A stretch of 64,000 nt of DNA from Vreelandella neptunia (GTDB lineage: Bacteria > Pseudomonadota > Gammaproteobacteria > Pseudomonadales > Halomonadaceae). How positions within the stretch are numbered: the stretch's first letter is position 1; each line of letters starts with the position of its first letter. The DNA lies in assembly GCF_000712975.1 (NCBI RefSeq), contig NZ_JHQL01000003.1, positions 744,001 to 808,000 of the forward strand. Reading direction: 5' to 3'. The notes below the pieces were generated by a model, which saw only the letters and a list, made by a program, of their open reading frames with translations, was not told the origin of the DNA and did not search any database. The translations under genes were made by a program, and so were the position numbers. Shown here piece after piece: positions 14,339-22,126 of the stretch.

Positions 14339-14444
14339 GAATGCGTCTCCCCTGAAATTAATAGCCACTATGTACGACTTATTGACACTGTCGCGCAAGC
14401 CCCCGAGACGATTAAGGTGTCGATATTGTCTTCGGAGCACTTGC

Positions 14445-15386
14445 ATGATTACTGCCTACCTTACCCACCCCGACTGCTCATTGCATCATATGGGGCCTGA
14501 ACATCCTGAAAGTCCGCAGCGGCTTGAGGCGATACGCGCGCGCCTATCCCTAGCGGGACTTCTTCAACAAACCATGCAAGCAGATGCCAAAGAAGCGTGT
14601 GACGAAGCATTAGCAAGAGTGCATCCGGTCAGGCATCTTAACGCACTCAAGAAGTGCGTTCCCGATGAAGGCATTGTTACGCTCGATAGCGACACAATGA
14701 TGAACCCCGATAGCTTAAAAGCGGCAAAAGTAGCCGCAGGTGCCGTTATCCGTGGTGTTGATCAGGTTTTTAAACGCCAAGCAGATAATGTTTTTTGTGC
14801 AGTACGACCACCTGGTCATCATGCAGAAGCAGCTGATGCAATGGGATTTTGCTTTTATAACAACGTTGCCGTTGGTGCTGCCCACGCTAAAGCTAAATAT
14901 GGCGCTAGGCGTATTGCAATTCTCGATTTTGATGTCCATCAATGTAACGGCACTATCGATATTTTCAAAAACGATCCTGAGGTATTGATATGCACCAGCT
15001 TCCAATATCCATTTTACCCATGGCGCTATTTACGCAGTGAATGGCAAAACGTAGTTAATACACCGCTAGAAGTAGGCACTGACAGTACTGAGTTTAGACG
15101 CATTATAGAACGACAGTGGCTTCCTGCTCTTCATGCGTTCAAACCAGATTTGGTGATGCTTTCTGCTGGTTTCGATGCTCACCGTGACGATCCAATGGGA
15201 GACATTTGTTTAGAAGATGAAGATTTCTATTGGGTAACGCACTTAGCAATGGAGATTGCGGCCCTTTATGCAGAAAACCGTGTGGTTTCTGTGCTTGAAG
15301 GAGGCTATAACCCTAAGACGCTTGCCAGTGGTGCAGAAGCCCACTTAAAAGCTTTATTGGGTTTACCTTTTATGGATGTTCCATAA
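14445..15386 (+). CDS. HDAC-family deacetylase (class II / AcuC-like)
   Basis: A 313-residue zinc hydrolase of the histone deacetylase/acetoin utilisation/acetylpolyamine amidohydrolase superfamily. The catalytic His pair is in PPGHHAE (H125/H126). Zinc ligands are D163 and H165 in DFDVH and D244 in GFDAH; the catalytic Tyr is Y288 in EGGY. The usual HHGNGT reads HQCNGT, leaving the metal ligands intact. Removal of acetyl groups from lysines or polyamines is expected. The divergent acetyltransferase suggests protein lysine as substrate; this is inference. The ATG at 14445 has GGAG 7 bases upstream; the frame is open to 14370. Confidence 0.9.
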   Translation: MITAYLTHPDCSLHHMGPEHPESPQRLEAIRARLSLAGLLQQTMQADAKEACDEALARVHPVRHLNALKKCVPDEGIVTLDSDTMMNPDSLKAAKVAAGAVIRGVDQVFKRQADNVFCAVRPPGHHAEAADAMGFCFYNNVAVGAAHAKAKYGARRIAILDFDVHQCNGTIDIFKNDPEVLICTSFQYPFYPWRYLRSEWQNVVNTPLEVGTDSTEFRRIIERQWLPALHAFKPDLVMLSAGFDAHRDDPMGDICLEDEDFYWVTHLAMEIAALYAENRVVSVLEGGYNPKTLASGAEAHLKALLGLPFMDVP

Positions 15387-15502
15387 AGGGTACCAACAAC
15401 TACAGCAGCTCGTTGCACTGTATTGCTTGAAAACTGTGCCACCTTAAAACTGGACGAGTGTGATAACATGCGGCTCTATTGACGTTTACTCACGTGACTT
15501 TT

Positions 15503-16135
15503 ATGACCGCTACTTCTGAAGAGCATGCTGCGCTGCGCATAGCCTCAGGGCGTAAGCCCTTTGTCGAACCTTTACGGTTGGGTGAACGATTAAAACAGAT
15601 TCGCCTTGCTAACCAGTGGACACTGGAGGACGTTAGCCAGCGCACAGGCTTAGCACGGTCAACGCTTTCTAAGATCGAAAATGATCAGGTGTCGCCAACA
15701 TTCAGTGTGGTTCAAAAGCTAATTACAGGGCTGAACATCGATTTGCCCCAGCTTTTTACTCCGCCAAAGCGTGAACGCTATACCATGGGGCGTAGAGACC
15801 TTACCCGTAAAGGTAAAGGTCAGCTACACCCCACCCCAACGTACGAACATGAATTACTAGGGCATCAGCTTGCTCAAAAGCGCATGATTCCCTTTAAAAC
15901 TATTGTCAGAGCACGCAGTTTTGATGAGTATCATCAGTGGGTACGCCACGATGGCGAAGAATTCCTAATGATTTTGCAGGGTGACATCATGCTTTACACG
16001 GAGTTTTATGCCCCGCTGGTGTTAGCCGAAGGCGATAGTATTTATTTTGATAGTGATATGGGCCATGCCCTTGTGTCTACCAGCCCAGAAGATGCAGTCG
16101 TGCTTTCCGTTTGTACCCGGGGCGACTTAGTGTAG
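15503..16135 (+). CDS. XRE-family regulator with C-terminal cupin
   Basis: A 210-residue regulator. The N-terminal helix-turn-helix (about 25-80: RLKQIRLANQWTLEDVSQRT, then LARSTLSKIENDQVSP) is of XRE type. The C-terminal cupin (about 125-205) includes EEFLMILQGDIMLYTE and GDSIYFDSDMGHALVS and probably binds a small ligand. Similar proteins control polyamine, amino acid or osmolyte genes; the ligand here is unknown. The start is uncertain: the frame opens at a TTG (15479), with a GTG at 15494 and the chosen ATG at 15503, none with a strong ribosome site. It follows the deacetylase on the same strand after 116 bases. Confidence 0.85.
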   Translation: MTATSEEHAALRIASGRKPFVEPLRLGERLKQIRLANQWTLEDVSQRTGLARSTLSKIENDQVSPTFSVVQKLITGLNIDLPQLFTPPKRERYTMGRRDLTRKGKGQLHPTPTYEHELLGHQLAQKRMIPFKTIVRARSFDEYHQWVRHDGEEFLMILQGDIMLYTEFYAPLVLAEGDSIYFDSDMGHALVSTSPEDAVVLSVCTRGDLV

Positions 16136-16159
16136 GCTGCTTAAAGCAAGCAGCACTAC
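16132..16159. terminator. Convergent hairpin spanning both stop codons
   Basis: GTAG-GCTGCTT pairs with AAGCAGC-A-CTAC (11 bp with one bulged A, loop AAAGC). It covers the stop of the XRE-cupin gene and the stop of tusE, which converge here. No U tract; probably a shared transcript end. Confidence 0.45.
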
Positions 16160-16506
16160 AAACAATTTGTTGGCTTAGGCAAGCCAGCAATACGAGCAAT
16201 ACGTTTTGGTGGGCTACCTGGGAACAGCGTCATTAAATAAATCGAATTTCCTTTATCGTCACCCAGGGTCTGTTTAGTTGCTTTGACCAATGGGCGCATC
16301 GCGGGTGCCATCTCATATCGGTTATAGAAATCGCGTACTAACTGAATAATTTCCCAGTGCTTTTCTGTGAGGGTTAGTCCTTCGTCTTCAGCAAGTAAAT
16401 TAGCAATTTCAATGTTCCATTGCTGTTGATTAACAAGATATCCCTCAGGGTCTAGTTTAATTTTTTCAGATGAATCAAGATAACGGTATAATTTTTGATT
16501 ACTCAT
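16156..16506 (-). CDS. tusE: Sulfurtransferase TusE (DsrC family)
   Basis: A 116-residue DsrC-fold protein that accepts persulfide sulfur from TusBCD and passes it to MnmA for 2-thiouridine at the tRNA wobble base. The C-terminal arm reads IAGLPKPTNCL with the penultimate Cys (C115) present. The second Cys of true DsrC, ten residues earlier, is absent, so this is the tRNA-thiolation form and not part of dissimilatory sulfur metabolism. The ATG at 16506 lies two bases after the tusB stop, so it is the last gene of tusDCBE. Confidence 0.93.
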   Translation of the reverse strand: MSNQKLYRYLDSSEKIKLDPEGYLVNQQQWNIEIANLLAEDEGLTLTEKHWEIIQLVRDFYNRYEMAPAMRPLVKATKQTLGDDKGNSIYLMTLFPGSPPKRIARIAGLPKPTNCL

Positions 16507-16508
16507 GT

Positions 16509-16796
16509 TTAGTGCCAAGAAATAATCTGTTCATTTTGCTCAGTCAGCGCAACAAAACCATCAACCTCTATCAAAGGCATCTCATGAATAGCAGCAATGG
16601 TATGCACCCCCCTTGAAATAGCATCTTCCGCTAATAAGTAAATCGAAACTGTACTTACTAGCCAGCCTTGCCATTCAGGATAAAACGCTGCCTGAACACC
16701 ATCCTCAATCAGCACAACAGCATCGCCACTGCTGAGGGCATTAAGCATTTGTAGCGCTGAATCGCTATAAGGAGGTTTATTCAAAATATGCAGCAT
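16509..16796 (-). CDS. tusB: Sulfur relay subunit TusB (DsrH)
   Basis: A 95-residue DsrH-family subunit of the TusBCD complex that receives sulfur from TusA and hands it to TusE. It starts MLHILNKPPYSDSALQ as is typical, with VVLIEDGVQAAFY in the middle. It starts 14 bases after tusC and ends just before tusE. Confidence 0.9.
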   Translation of the reverse strand: MLHILNKPPYSDSALQMLNALSSGDAVVLIEDGVQAAFYPEWQGWLVSTVSIYLLAEDAISRGVHTIAAIHEMPLIEVDGFVALTEQNEQIISWH

Positions 16797-16810
16797 GTTT
16801 GACTACTCTA

Positions 16811-17176
16811 TTAAAAATTGAGTACATAAGGATAACGCTGAAATAGTTCCGGTATCTCTGCGGTTGTTACTAAGGTAACTCCCTCGACCAGCTGCTCAGC
16901 CCTTATGTTAAAAGCCATCAGTGTCTCTAAGGGCACTAGAATATTTTCTATATCATACATCTCTAACATATCAATCGTCGGCAGTGTCGCTTTTTGGCCC
17001 GGAGCGCCTGACTTCTGTTCTTTAAGCAACGCAAGTACGCCCTGCCCTAGAAATAGCAGGCTAACAGACTGCCCAAAAGCAGCGGCCACTAGCGCTACAT
17101 CCAGCCCTTCTCGCAATGCGTTTGAGCTATACGGCGCATGCCGTATAACAATGAGCTGCTCATTTGCTCTAGCCAT
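16811..17176 (-). CDS. tusC: Sulfur relay subunit TusC (DsrF)
   Basis: A 121-residue DsrF-family subunit with the family N-terminus IVIRHAPYSSNALREGLDVAL and an SLLFLGQGVLALL strand-helix. It forms the TusBCD heterohexamer with its neighbours in tRNA wobble-uridine 2-thiolation. It lies 9 bases downstream of tusD. Confidence 0.91.
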   Translation of the reverse strand: MARANEQLIVIRHAPYSSNALREGLDVALVAAAFGQSVSLLFLGQGVLALLKEQKSGAPGQKATLPTIDMLEMYDIENILVPLETLMAFNIRAEQLVEGVTLVTTAEIPELFQRYPYVLNF

Positions 17177-17185
17177 TTGTAATTC

Positions 17186-17575
17186 CTATGCAAATGTAAT
17201 CAACCGATCACAGCACTGCTGTAACTCAAGCAACTGCCCTAGCCCGGTTAGTTCAAAGGGGGCCTCAAGGTTGAAATTCACCTGCCCATGCCGCTTAGCT
17301 TCTGATTCACTCATTACACCACGTCGTAATGCCGCTGCGATACAGACGTCTAGAGCCACTCCATGTTGACGATGCAATTCTACCCATGCGTCTCGCATAT
17401 TAAGCTCATCTTGTGGAGGAGCCATCAGTTGAGAGGCATTCTGAACGCCATCCTGGTAGAAAAAAACACCCTTAATTTGATGCCCTTTATTTAGAACCGC
17501 TTGAGCAAAGCGCAGCGCAGAATGAGGAGCTGAACTACTATACGGTGCCCCCATGATCAATAAGCCGTACTGCAT
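17186..17575 (-). CDS. tusD: Sulfurtransferase TusD (DsrE)
   Basis: A 129-residue DsrE-family subunit carrying the active cysteine of TusBCD in LDVCIAAALRRGV (Cys near residue 83). GLLIMGAPYSSSAPHSALRF is the usual N-terminus. I chose the ATG at 17575 because it matches the E. coli start and length; in-frame ATGs at 17593 and 17602 would add nine residues, and the latter directly abuts the U tract of the upstream terminator. First gene of tusDCBE. No separate promoter is obvious, so expression may come partly from read-through past the yccA terminator. Confidence 0.92.
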   Translation of the reverse strand: MQYGLLIMGAPYSSSAPHSALRFAQAVLNKGHQIKGVFFYQDGVQNASQLMAPPQDELNMRDAWVELHRQHGVALDVCIAAALRRGVMSESEAKRHGQVNFNLEAPFELTGLGQLLELQQCCDRLITFA

Positions 17576-17602
17576 CGCAGTCATCTCGTACATGGTTGTC
17601 AT

Positions 17603-17632
17603 AAAAAAACAGACCCTACCAAGTAGGGCCTG
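17603..17632 (-). terminator. Intrinsic terminator after yccA, directly before tusD
   Basis: On the minus strand CAGGCCCTAC / GTAGGGTCTG (10 bp with one G-U) around a TTG loop is followed by seven T. It ends one base before a possible tusD start codon, so it can set how much yccA transcription enters the tus operon. Confidence 0.85.
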
Positions 17633-17656
17633 CTATGAAACGTACTACTGATTTAA

Positions 17657-18337
17657 TCAGTCGTTGCTCATGATGCCCAATATCGCGAGCAGACTGACAA
17701 ACAAGTTATAGATAGATACGTAGAGTGTGACAGTCGCGAGAATGTAGTTGGTTTCTCCTGCCCGGTGAACGATTTCACTGGTTTGATAAAGAATCGCTGC
17801 TGACGCAAATAGCACAAAACCAGCGGAAACCATTAAAGAAAGCGCAGGAATATTAAAGATCAGGCCAGCGACCATGGCCAAAATCAGCACAATGGCACCT
17901 GCCATTAGGAAATTGCCTAAAAAGCTGAAATCTTTCTTGGTGGTTAATGCAATTGCAGAAAGACCAATGAACGTCAGCCCTGTCATTGCCAACGCATTCA
18001 TAATCAAAGCGCCACCGTTAGGCAACGTAAGATAAGCGGAGATGATAGGGCCAAGCGTAAAGCCCATAAAACCGGTGAATGCGAAAGTAGACAATAAACC
18101 AACAGCAGAATTAGCCGTCTTGTGTACCAGGAACATCAGCCCATACGCGCCGATAAAGAACACAAAAATGTTCATTTGTTGGATGCCCATTGCGACAGAA
18201 GCACCCGCAGTGAGCGCAGAAAATAGCAGTGTCATGGCCAACAGTGCATAGGTGTTACGCAACACTTTATTAGCGCTAACACTGCTTACTCCGCTGCGCG
18301 TTTGCGCTCTCGCCGTGCTCGAATCGTTAAAAGCCAT
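17657..18337 (-). CDS. Bax inhibitor-1 family inner-membrane protein (YccA/YbhL-like)
   Basis: A 226-residue protein with seven membrane helices of the Bax inhibitor-1 family, including the GLSAIALTTKKDFSFLG segment and a C-terminal VSIYNLFVSLLAILG helix. The E. coli relative YccA modulates FtsH; others are calcium-leak channels. The local role is not readable. A start at 18337 has GGGAG 9 bases upstream; the frame stays open to 18391. A strong terminator lies between it and tusD, a gene pairing common in gammaproteobacteria. Confidence 0.9.
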   Translation of the reverse strand: MAFNDSSTARAQTRSGVSSVSANKVLRNTYALLAMTLLFSALTAGASVAMGIQQMNIFVFFIGAYGLMFLVHKTANSAVGLLSTFAFTGFMGFTLGPIISAYLTLPNGGALIMNALAMTGLTFIGLSAIALTTKKDFSFLGNFLMAGAIVLILAMVAGLIFNIPALSLMVSAGFVLFASAAILYQTSEIVHRAGETNYILATVTLYVSIYNLFVSLLAILGIMSND

Positions 18338-18491
18338 TTTTCTATGCTCCCTAATAGTAATACTAACAACGGACAAGAATGCCGTTACCAAGTTCCAGAC
18401 GCAAGTATTTGTCTTCCACGTAAATAACTGCTTTTTGGGGCAGTCGCTCCCCCAGCGTTGACTATGCTTAACATTTTACGCTGTTTTGGAC

Positions 18492-18829
18492 ATGAAAATA
18501 CCCTATGGAATTCCCCTGAACGTCAACACATTTAGCTTGATTGTCTTCACCTCTACCGAAGGCTGCAGCATTGGCAATGAAGATATTCGCTACGAAATGG
18601 TTGTCGATCCTAACGAGGCTACTTTATATCTGCTGGCGAGAATACAAAAGGCAGCGTGCTAATCATTCACGGCGGGGGCAGCATTGAAACTAAGGAACGA
18701 CAACTTGCAAGCAAGCGCTCTTTGAAAAATTCAAACAGTGGTGAAATGGAAGGCTGTAAAACGTTTAGAAAACAACGGCGGCAGCAGCTAAAATCGCTAT
18801 CCATCGCCGCTTATTTTCTATGTCAGTGA
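18492..18829 (+). pseudogene. Probable frameshifted small gene (unrecognised)
   Basis: From an ATG at 18492 a 56-codon frame reads MKIPYGIPLNVN and then IGNEDIRYEMVVDPNEATLY, ending at 18662. The next frame is open across the same point and continues as AGENTKGSVLIIHGGGSIETK to a TGA at 18827. Joining the two near 18640 gives one plausible chain of about 110 residues, which suggests a single-base indel. I do not recognise the protein. It could also be non-coding sequence with chance open frames. It occupies most of the 480-base gap between yccA and the next small gene; nothing else is seen there. Confidence 0.3.
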
Positions 18830-18985
18830 AACGTTATCGTCATCGTCTTCTCTGTTGTGAGGCAAATGCTGTGTTGTCGCTGCCTGACGCACATCCTGAG
18901 CGTTGTAAAGCCGCGCATCAAGTACGCTCAACACCGCCAACTGTGCAAATAGCACTGCGAAACAAATAATAAGGCCTTTCAACAT
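18818..18985 (-). CDS. Small single-pass membrane protein
   Basis: A 55-residue protein starting MLKGLIICFAVLFAQLAVLSV, with one membrane helix (about 3-22) and a polar tail that ends in a run of acidic residues. AAGGA lies 8 bases before the ATG, which supports translation; the frame is open to 19057 but the upstream part has no ribosome site. Not recognised. It may regulate or scaffold a membrane complex, but nothing nearby shows which. Confidence 0.5.
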   Translation of the reverse strand: MLKGLIICFAVLFAQLAVLSVLDARLYNAQDVRQAATTQHLPHNREDDDDNVSLT

Positions 18986-19143
18986 GGCAGCATTCCTTAG
19001 TAGGCTAACAACATTGTCGTTAGTAGCGAATAATAGCCCTGAGCTGAAAGAAAGCAATGGGGGTTGAAAAATAATTTACCCTGTCATCACCTGATCCTTT
19101 TCCCCCACGCTTTTAAGACCTTTTACAAGTCATCGCTCACCTA

Positions 19144-20148
19144 TTAACCTGCAAATTCTTCGGTATCAATATCAGCTTGTTGCGCATCATTATAACGAGC
19201 ACCAGCCACTTGATTCGGTAACATCATTCCATTGAGCTGAACCACGGTTGCATCTTCTAACTTGATCGTTTCAGCGCTTAAATTCTCGCGCATATGCGTT
19301 ACTAAACGGGTTCCTGGTATGGGGATAATATGATTCCCTTGGGCGTTTAACCATGCCAACGCCAGCTGTGCAGGAGACACCTCCAAACGAGTAGCCAGTG
19401 CCTTGAAGTCAGTTAATAAAGATAGATTATTAGGTAAGTTTTCTTTGCTAAACCGGGGCATTCCTGCGCGCATGTCACCCGTTGAAAACTCCGTATTTTC
19501 CTCCATTAACCCCGTCAAAAAGCCACGCCCTAAGGGGCTAAACGCAACCAAGGCTACACCTAATTCTAGACATACCTCCTTAAGAGCAATCTCGGGATTA
19601 CGTGTCCAGAGTGAGTACTCTGACTGAACTGCTGCTATAGGATACTCCGCATTGCCCTTGCGAAGTGTTTCTGCTGATATCTCAGATAAACCAACCGCAC
19701 CGACTTTACCCTCTTCGACGAGTCGGCCAATCGCCCCCACACTCTCTTCGATGGCAACGTTACGATCTAAGCGATGTAGATAATAGATGTCTAAATGATC
19801 CGTTTTCAGTCGTTTTAAGCTCTCCTCACACTGACGGCGCAGCGTATTAGGCCGTCCATCGATCACGCGATTTCCCGTTTCAGCGTCTAATGCCATACCA
19901 CATTTACTGGCAAGAAGCAGTTGATGTCGCTTTGTCTTTAAGGCAAGCCCTAACAGGCGTTCATTAGCGGTTCCACCATAGAGTGTCGCCGTATCAAAAT
20001 GGCGGTACCCCATCTCAAAGGCTTCTTCTAACACCTGAAGCGCCTCCTTTTCTGGCACATACTGTCCATAGCCATGAGAAAGGTTCATACACCCCAGGCC
20101 AATACGAGGAGATGAAACATCATTTAATCGGTCAAAAAACGCAGACAT
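19144..20148 (-). CDS. Aldo/keto reductase
   Basis: A 334-residue NAD(P)H-dependent oxidoreductase with a TIM-barrel fold. The catalytic tetrad is visible: Asp and Tyr in FDTATLYGGTANE, Lys in LLASKCG, His in YYLHRLD. FSPLGRGFLTG and PIPGTR are the usual cofactor loops. It reduces aldehydes or ketones; the substrate is unknown. GAGG lies 6 bases before the ATG. The YheT hydrolase gene lies 26 bases upstream on the same strand, so they may be co-transcribed. Confidence 0.92.
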   Translation of the reverse strand: MSAFFDRLNDVSSPRIGLGCMNLSHGYGQYVPEKEALQVLEEAFEMGYRHFDTATLYGGTANERLLGLALKTKRHQLLLASKCGMALDAETGNRVIDGRPNTLRRQCEESLKRLKTDHLDIYYLHRLDRNVAIEESVGAIGRLVEEGKVGAVGLSEISAETLRKGNAEYPIAAVQSEYSLWTRNPEIALKEVCLELGVALVAFSPLGRGFLTGLMEENTEFSTGDMRAGMPRFSKENLPNNLSLLTDFKALATRLEVSPAQLALAWLNAQGNHIIPIPGTRLVTHMRENLSAETIKLEDATVVQLNGMMLPNQVAGARYNDAQQADIDTEEFAG

Positions 20149-20174
20149 AGCAACCTCTAAGTGATTGTCTTTAG

Positions 20175-21215
20175 TTAGAATAATAACCCTTCAGTGTTAT
20201 CCGCTTCACTAAGATTGAAAACCTGCGAACGCAGCCAGTCGGGCAAGCGGTGCTCAAGATAATAACGCGGCCGCCAAGGAGGGCCTTCGACAAACCCCAC
20301 ATGCCCCCCAGAAGCATGCAACTCCAGGGTGACATAACTTGGCAGGGCCTTAGCATCAGGAATACTGTGAGGATAGATAAAGGGGTCATCTTGTGCATGC
20401 ACCATGAGCGTTGGAATACGTAGGCGCTCAACAAAAAAGGCACTGCTACAGCGGCGATAATAGTCATCGGCACTTTCAAAGCCGTGTAGTGGCGCAGTTA
20501 CACGGCCATCAAAATCCCAAAATGTTTTCATACCATCTAGCGTTTCCAGCGCCGCTAAATGCGCCAGCTCCTTATGACGGCCTTGATGTGAAAGTGCGCG
20601 CTGTTTGCTTTGAACATAATGGCGTAGGTCACGCAGGAAACGTGCTTGATAAATCTTGGACACCCCTTTGTTTATTCGATCTGCACAGTGATCTAGCCGA
20701 AACGGCACCGATACCGCTACTGCCGCCCTCAGCGGTGTATTACTACCCTCCTCACCTAAATACTTAAGCAGCACGTTCCCGCCTAGTGAATAACCCACGG
20801 CGGTAAATAGTTTAGTGGGGTAGCGTGAGGTCAGTTGATTAACCACTTCTGCCAAGTCATCACTCGCCCCTGAGTGGTACCCCCTCGCACGCTGGTTTGG
20901 CTCACCAGAGCAACCGCGCCAATTAACGGCCACGCTTTGCCAACCATACGCCGCTAATGCCTGCTGCTGCCCTAGGATATACAAAGAAGAAGAACTGCCG
21001 GTTAGCCCATGGAGCAGCAGCACGCAATGGCCCGATGCTCCCTCAGGCCCATACCAATCCATGTCGATAAAATCGCCGTCTTCCAGCGTTAACCGCTCTC
21101 GCTGACGGCGCAATTGAGGCGGCTTGCGACATAAAGGACTGTAAAGCGTTTGCAAATGTCCGCCAGGCAACCAGCGCGAAGCACGAAATGGGAATGCGGA
21201 TCGAAACGGGATCAT
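20175..21215 (-). CDS. YheT-family alpha/beta hydrolase
   Basis: A 346-residue hydrolase of the YheT/ABHD1-3 family. The oxyanion region is LLLHGLTGSSSS, the nucleophile Ser lies in GYSLGGN, the Asp in HAQDDPFI, and the His in GGHVGFVEG. The N-terminal FRASRWLPGGHLQTLY is diagnostic. Substrates of bacterial members are esters or lipids and mostly unproven. No signal peptide is seen. It precedes the aldo/keto reductase on the same strand. Confidence 0.91.
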   Translation of the reverse strand: MIPFRSAFPFRASRWLPGGHLQTLYSPLCRKPPQLRRQRERLTLEDGDFIDMDWYGPEGASGHCVLLLHGLTGSSSSLYILGQQQALAAYGWQSVAVNWRGCSGEPNQRARGYHSGASDDLAEVVNQLTSRYPTKLFTAVGYSLGGNVLLKYLGEEGSNTPLRAAVAVSVPFRLDHCADRINKGVSKIYQARFLRDLRHYVQSKQRALSHQGRHKELAHLAALETLDGMKTFWDFDGRVTAPLHGFESADDYYRRCSSAFFVERLRIPTLMVHAQDDPFIYPHSIPDAKALPSYVTLELHASGGHVGFVEGPPWRPRYYLEHRLPDWLRSQVFNLSEADNTEGLLF

Positions 21216-21345
21216 AGAGGGAAAGTGCCAGCAAAAAACAGCTGGCTAGCTTAGCAAAATTTTTAGGCCGTTTGCTCTAGAAGAACTACCCGCCCTGGGG
21301 CTGGTAATGGCTTGTTTTAACTAATGCATCTTACACAGACACAAG

Positions 21346-21374
21346 CAAGGCTCGCCTAAAATAGACAAGCCTTG
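21346..21374. terminator. Weak hairpin upstream of the yheT gene
   Basis: CAAGGCT and AGCCTTG pair around a 15-base loop, in the gap between the DUF6746-type gene and the YheT gene, both on the minus strand. There is no U tract; it may end the DUF6746-type transcript. Confidence 0.3.
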
Positions 21375-21421
21375 TTTACCACGCCACGTTAGTGGTGCTC
21401 TTTCAGAATTTTTCAGCTTCT

Positions 21422-21796
21422 TTATTCAATTAACAGTGAAGAGGCTTCCAGATAACGTTCACCGTGGCTTGCTACACGCTCCTGATCGAGTGTTTCCGAC
21501 CCTAGATGGACTTCCTCCAGCAGCACAGCCATAGCACTGACTTCTTCATCGACTTTCTGCAAAGCATTTTCTAGCGTGTACGTGAGCATATGAATATCAC
21601 TCATTTGCGCATCTGTGATCTCATCTTGTGAAAGTAATTCTGCTAGCTGCTGATTCCCTTCGGTCAAATTTGCAAAAGCCTGTTCCAAGGTATCGGAAGC
21701 TTTCCCTTCAAAATGATCCAGACGTTCATTGTCACTGGCCACCACGAGTCCACTGCTCAATAGACCGGCCAATAAAAGTGAAGCAGTTCGTTTCAT
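21422..21796 (-). CDS. Secreted DUF6746-like protein
   Basis: A 124-residue protein with a signal peptide (MKRTASLLLAGLLSSGLVVAS, cleavage near residue 21). The mature part is acidic and helical: HFEGKASDTLEQAFANL, then HMLTYTLENALQKVDEEV and SETLDQERVASHGERYLEAS. This matches the periplasmic family I know as DUF6746; function unknown. AAGGA lies 7 bases before the ATG at 21796. Divergent from the cio operon across 330 bases. Confidence 0.72.
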   Translation of the reverse strand: MKRTASLLLAGLLSSGLVVASDNERLDHFEGKASDTLEQAFANLTEGNQQLAELLSQDEITDAQMSDIHMLTYTLENALQKVDEEVSAMAVLLEEVHLGSETLDQERVASHGERYLEASSLLIE

Positions 21797-22126
21797 CGAG
21801 AGTTCCTTTTCAAACGTTAACGTATCAAGCATTGGCCATTAAAAATTGGCGAATTGATCACTTCTTCATCATTCATCTGATTACGAAAACCAATTTAGCA
21901 CCCTCAAATCTAAAATAGAAGCAAAAGCGTATAATAATGAGAATATTTACCATTAATAAAGATGCGACAATACGCCATGCGTCATAGGGTACTTTCAACT
22001 TACGGCGTAAAGCAGTTTCAACTATCATGAATCAAGAAAGAAATATAACCATAGCTTTTAAGAATATAGCTTCTGCGACAATCAATGCCTGTCAAATTTT
22101 CATGTCACACGATCTAGGAGGTCGCC
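21797..22126. other. 330-base divergent intergenic region upstream of cioAB
   Basis: An A/T-rich regulatory region between the secreted DUF6746-like gene and cioA. It holds a perfect TATAAT (21930-21935) overlapping a Fur-box-like sequence, and AGGAGG directly before the cioA start. Open frames that run through it into cioA lack ribosome sites and are not believed. Confidence 0.6.
21930..21952 (+). promoter_or_regulatory. -10 element overlapping a Fur-box-like sequence
   Basis: TATAAT at 21930-21935 has no good -35. The stretch 21933-21951 matches the classic 19-base Fur consensus at 14 positions, and 21938-21952 fits the 7-1-7 model at 11 of 14 paired positions. If real, iron would repress the promoter. 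Chance matches are possible in A/T-rich DNA. Confidence 0.3.

Noticed and set aside
16156..16506. True DsrC of dissimilatory sulfur metabolism
   Set aside because: Only the penultimate Cys is present and no dsrAB lies nearby; tusBCD context fits TusE.
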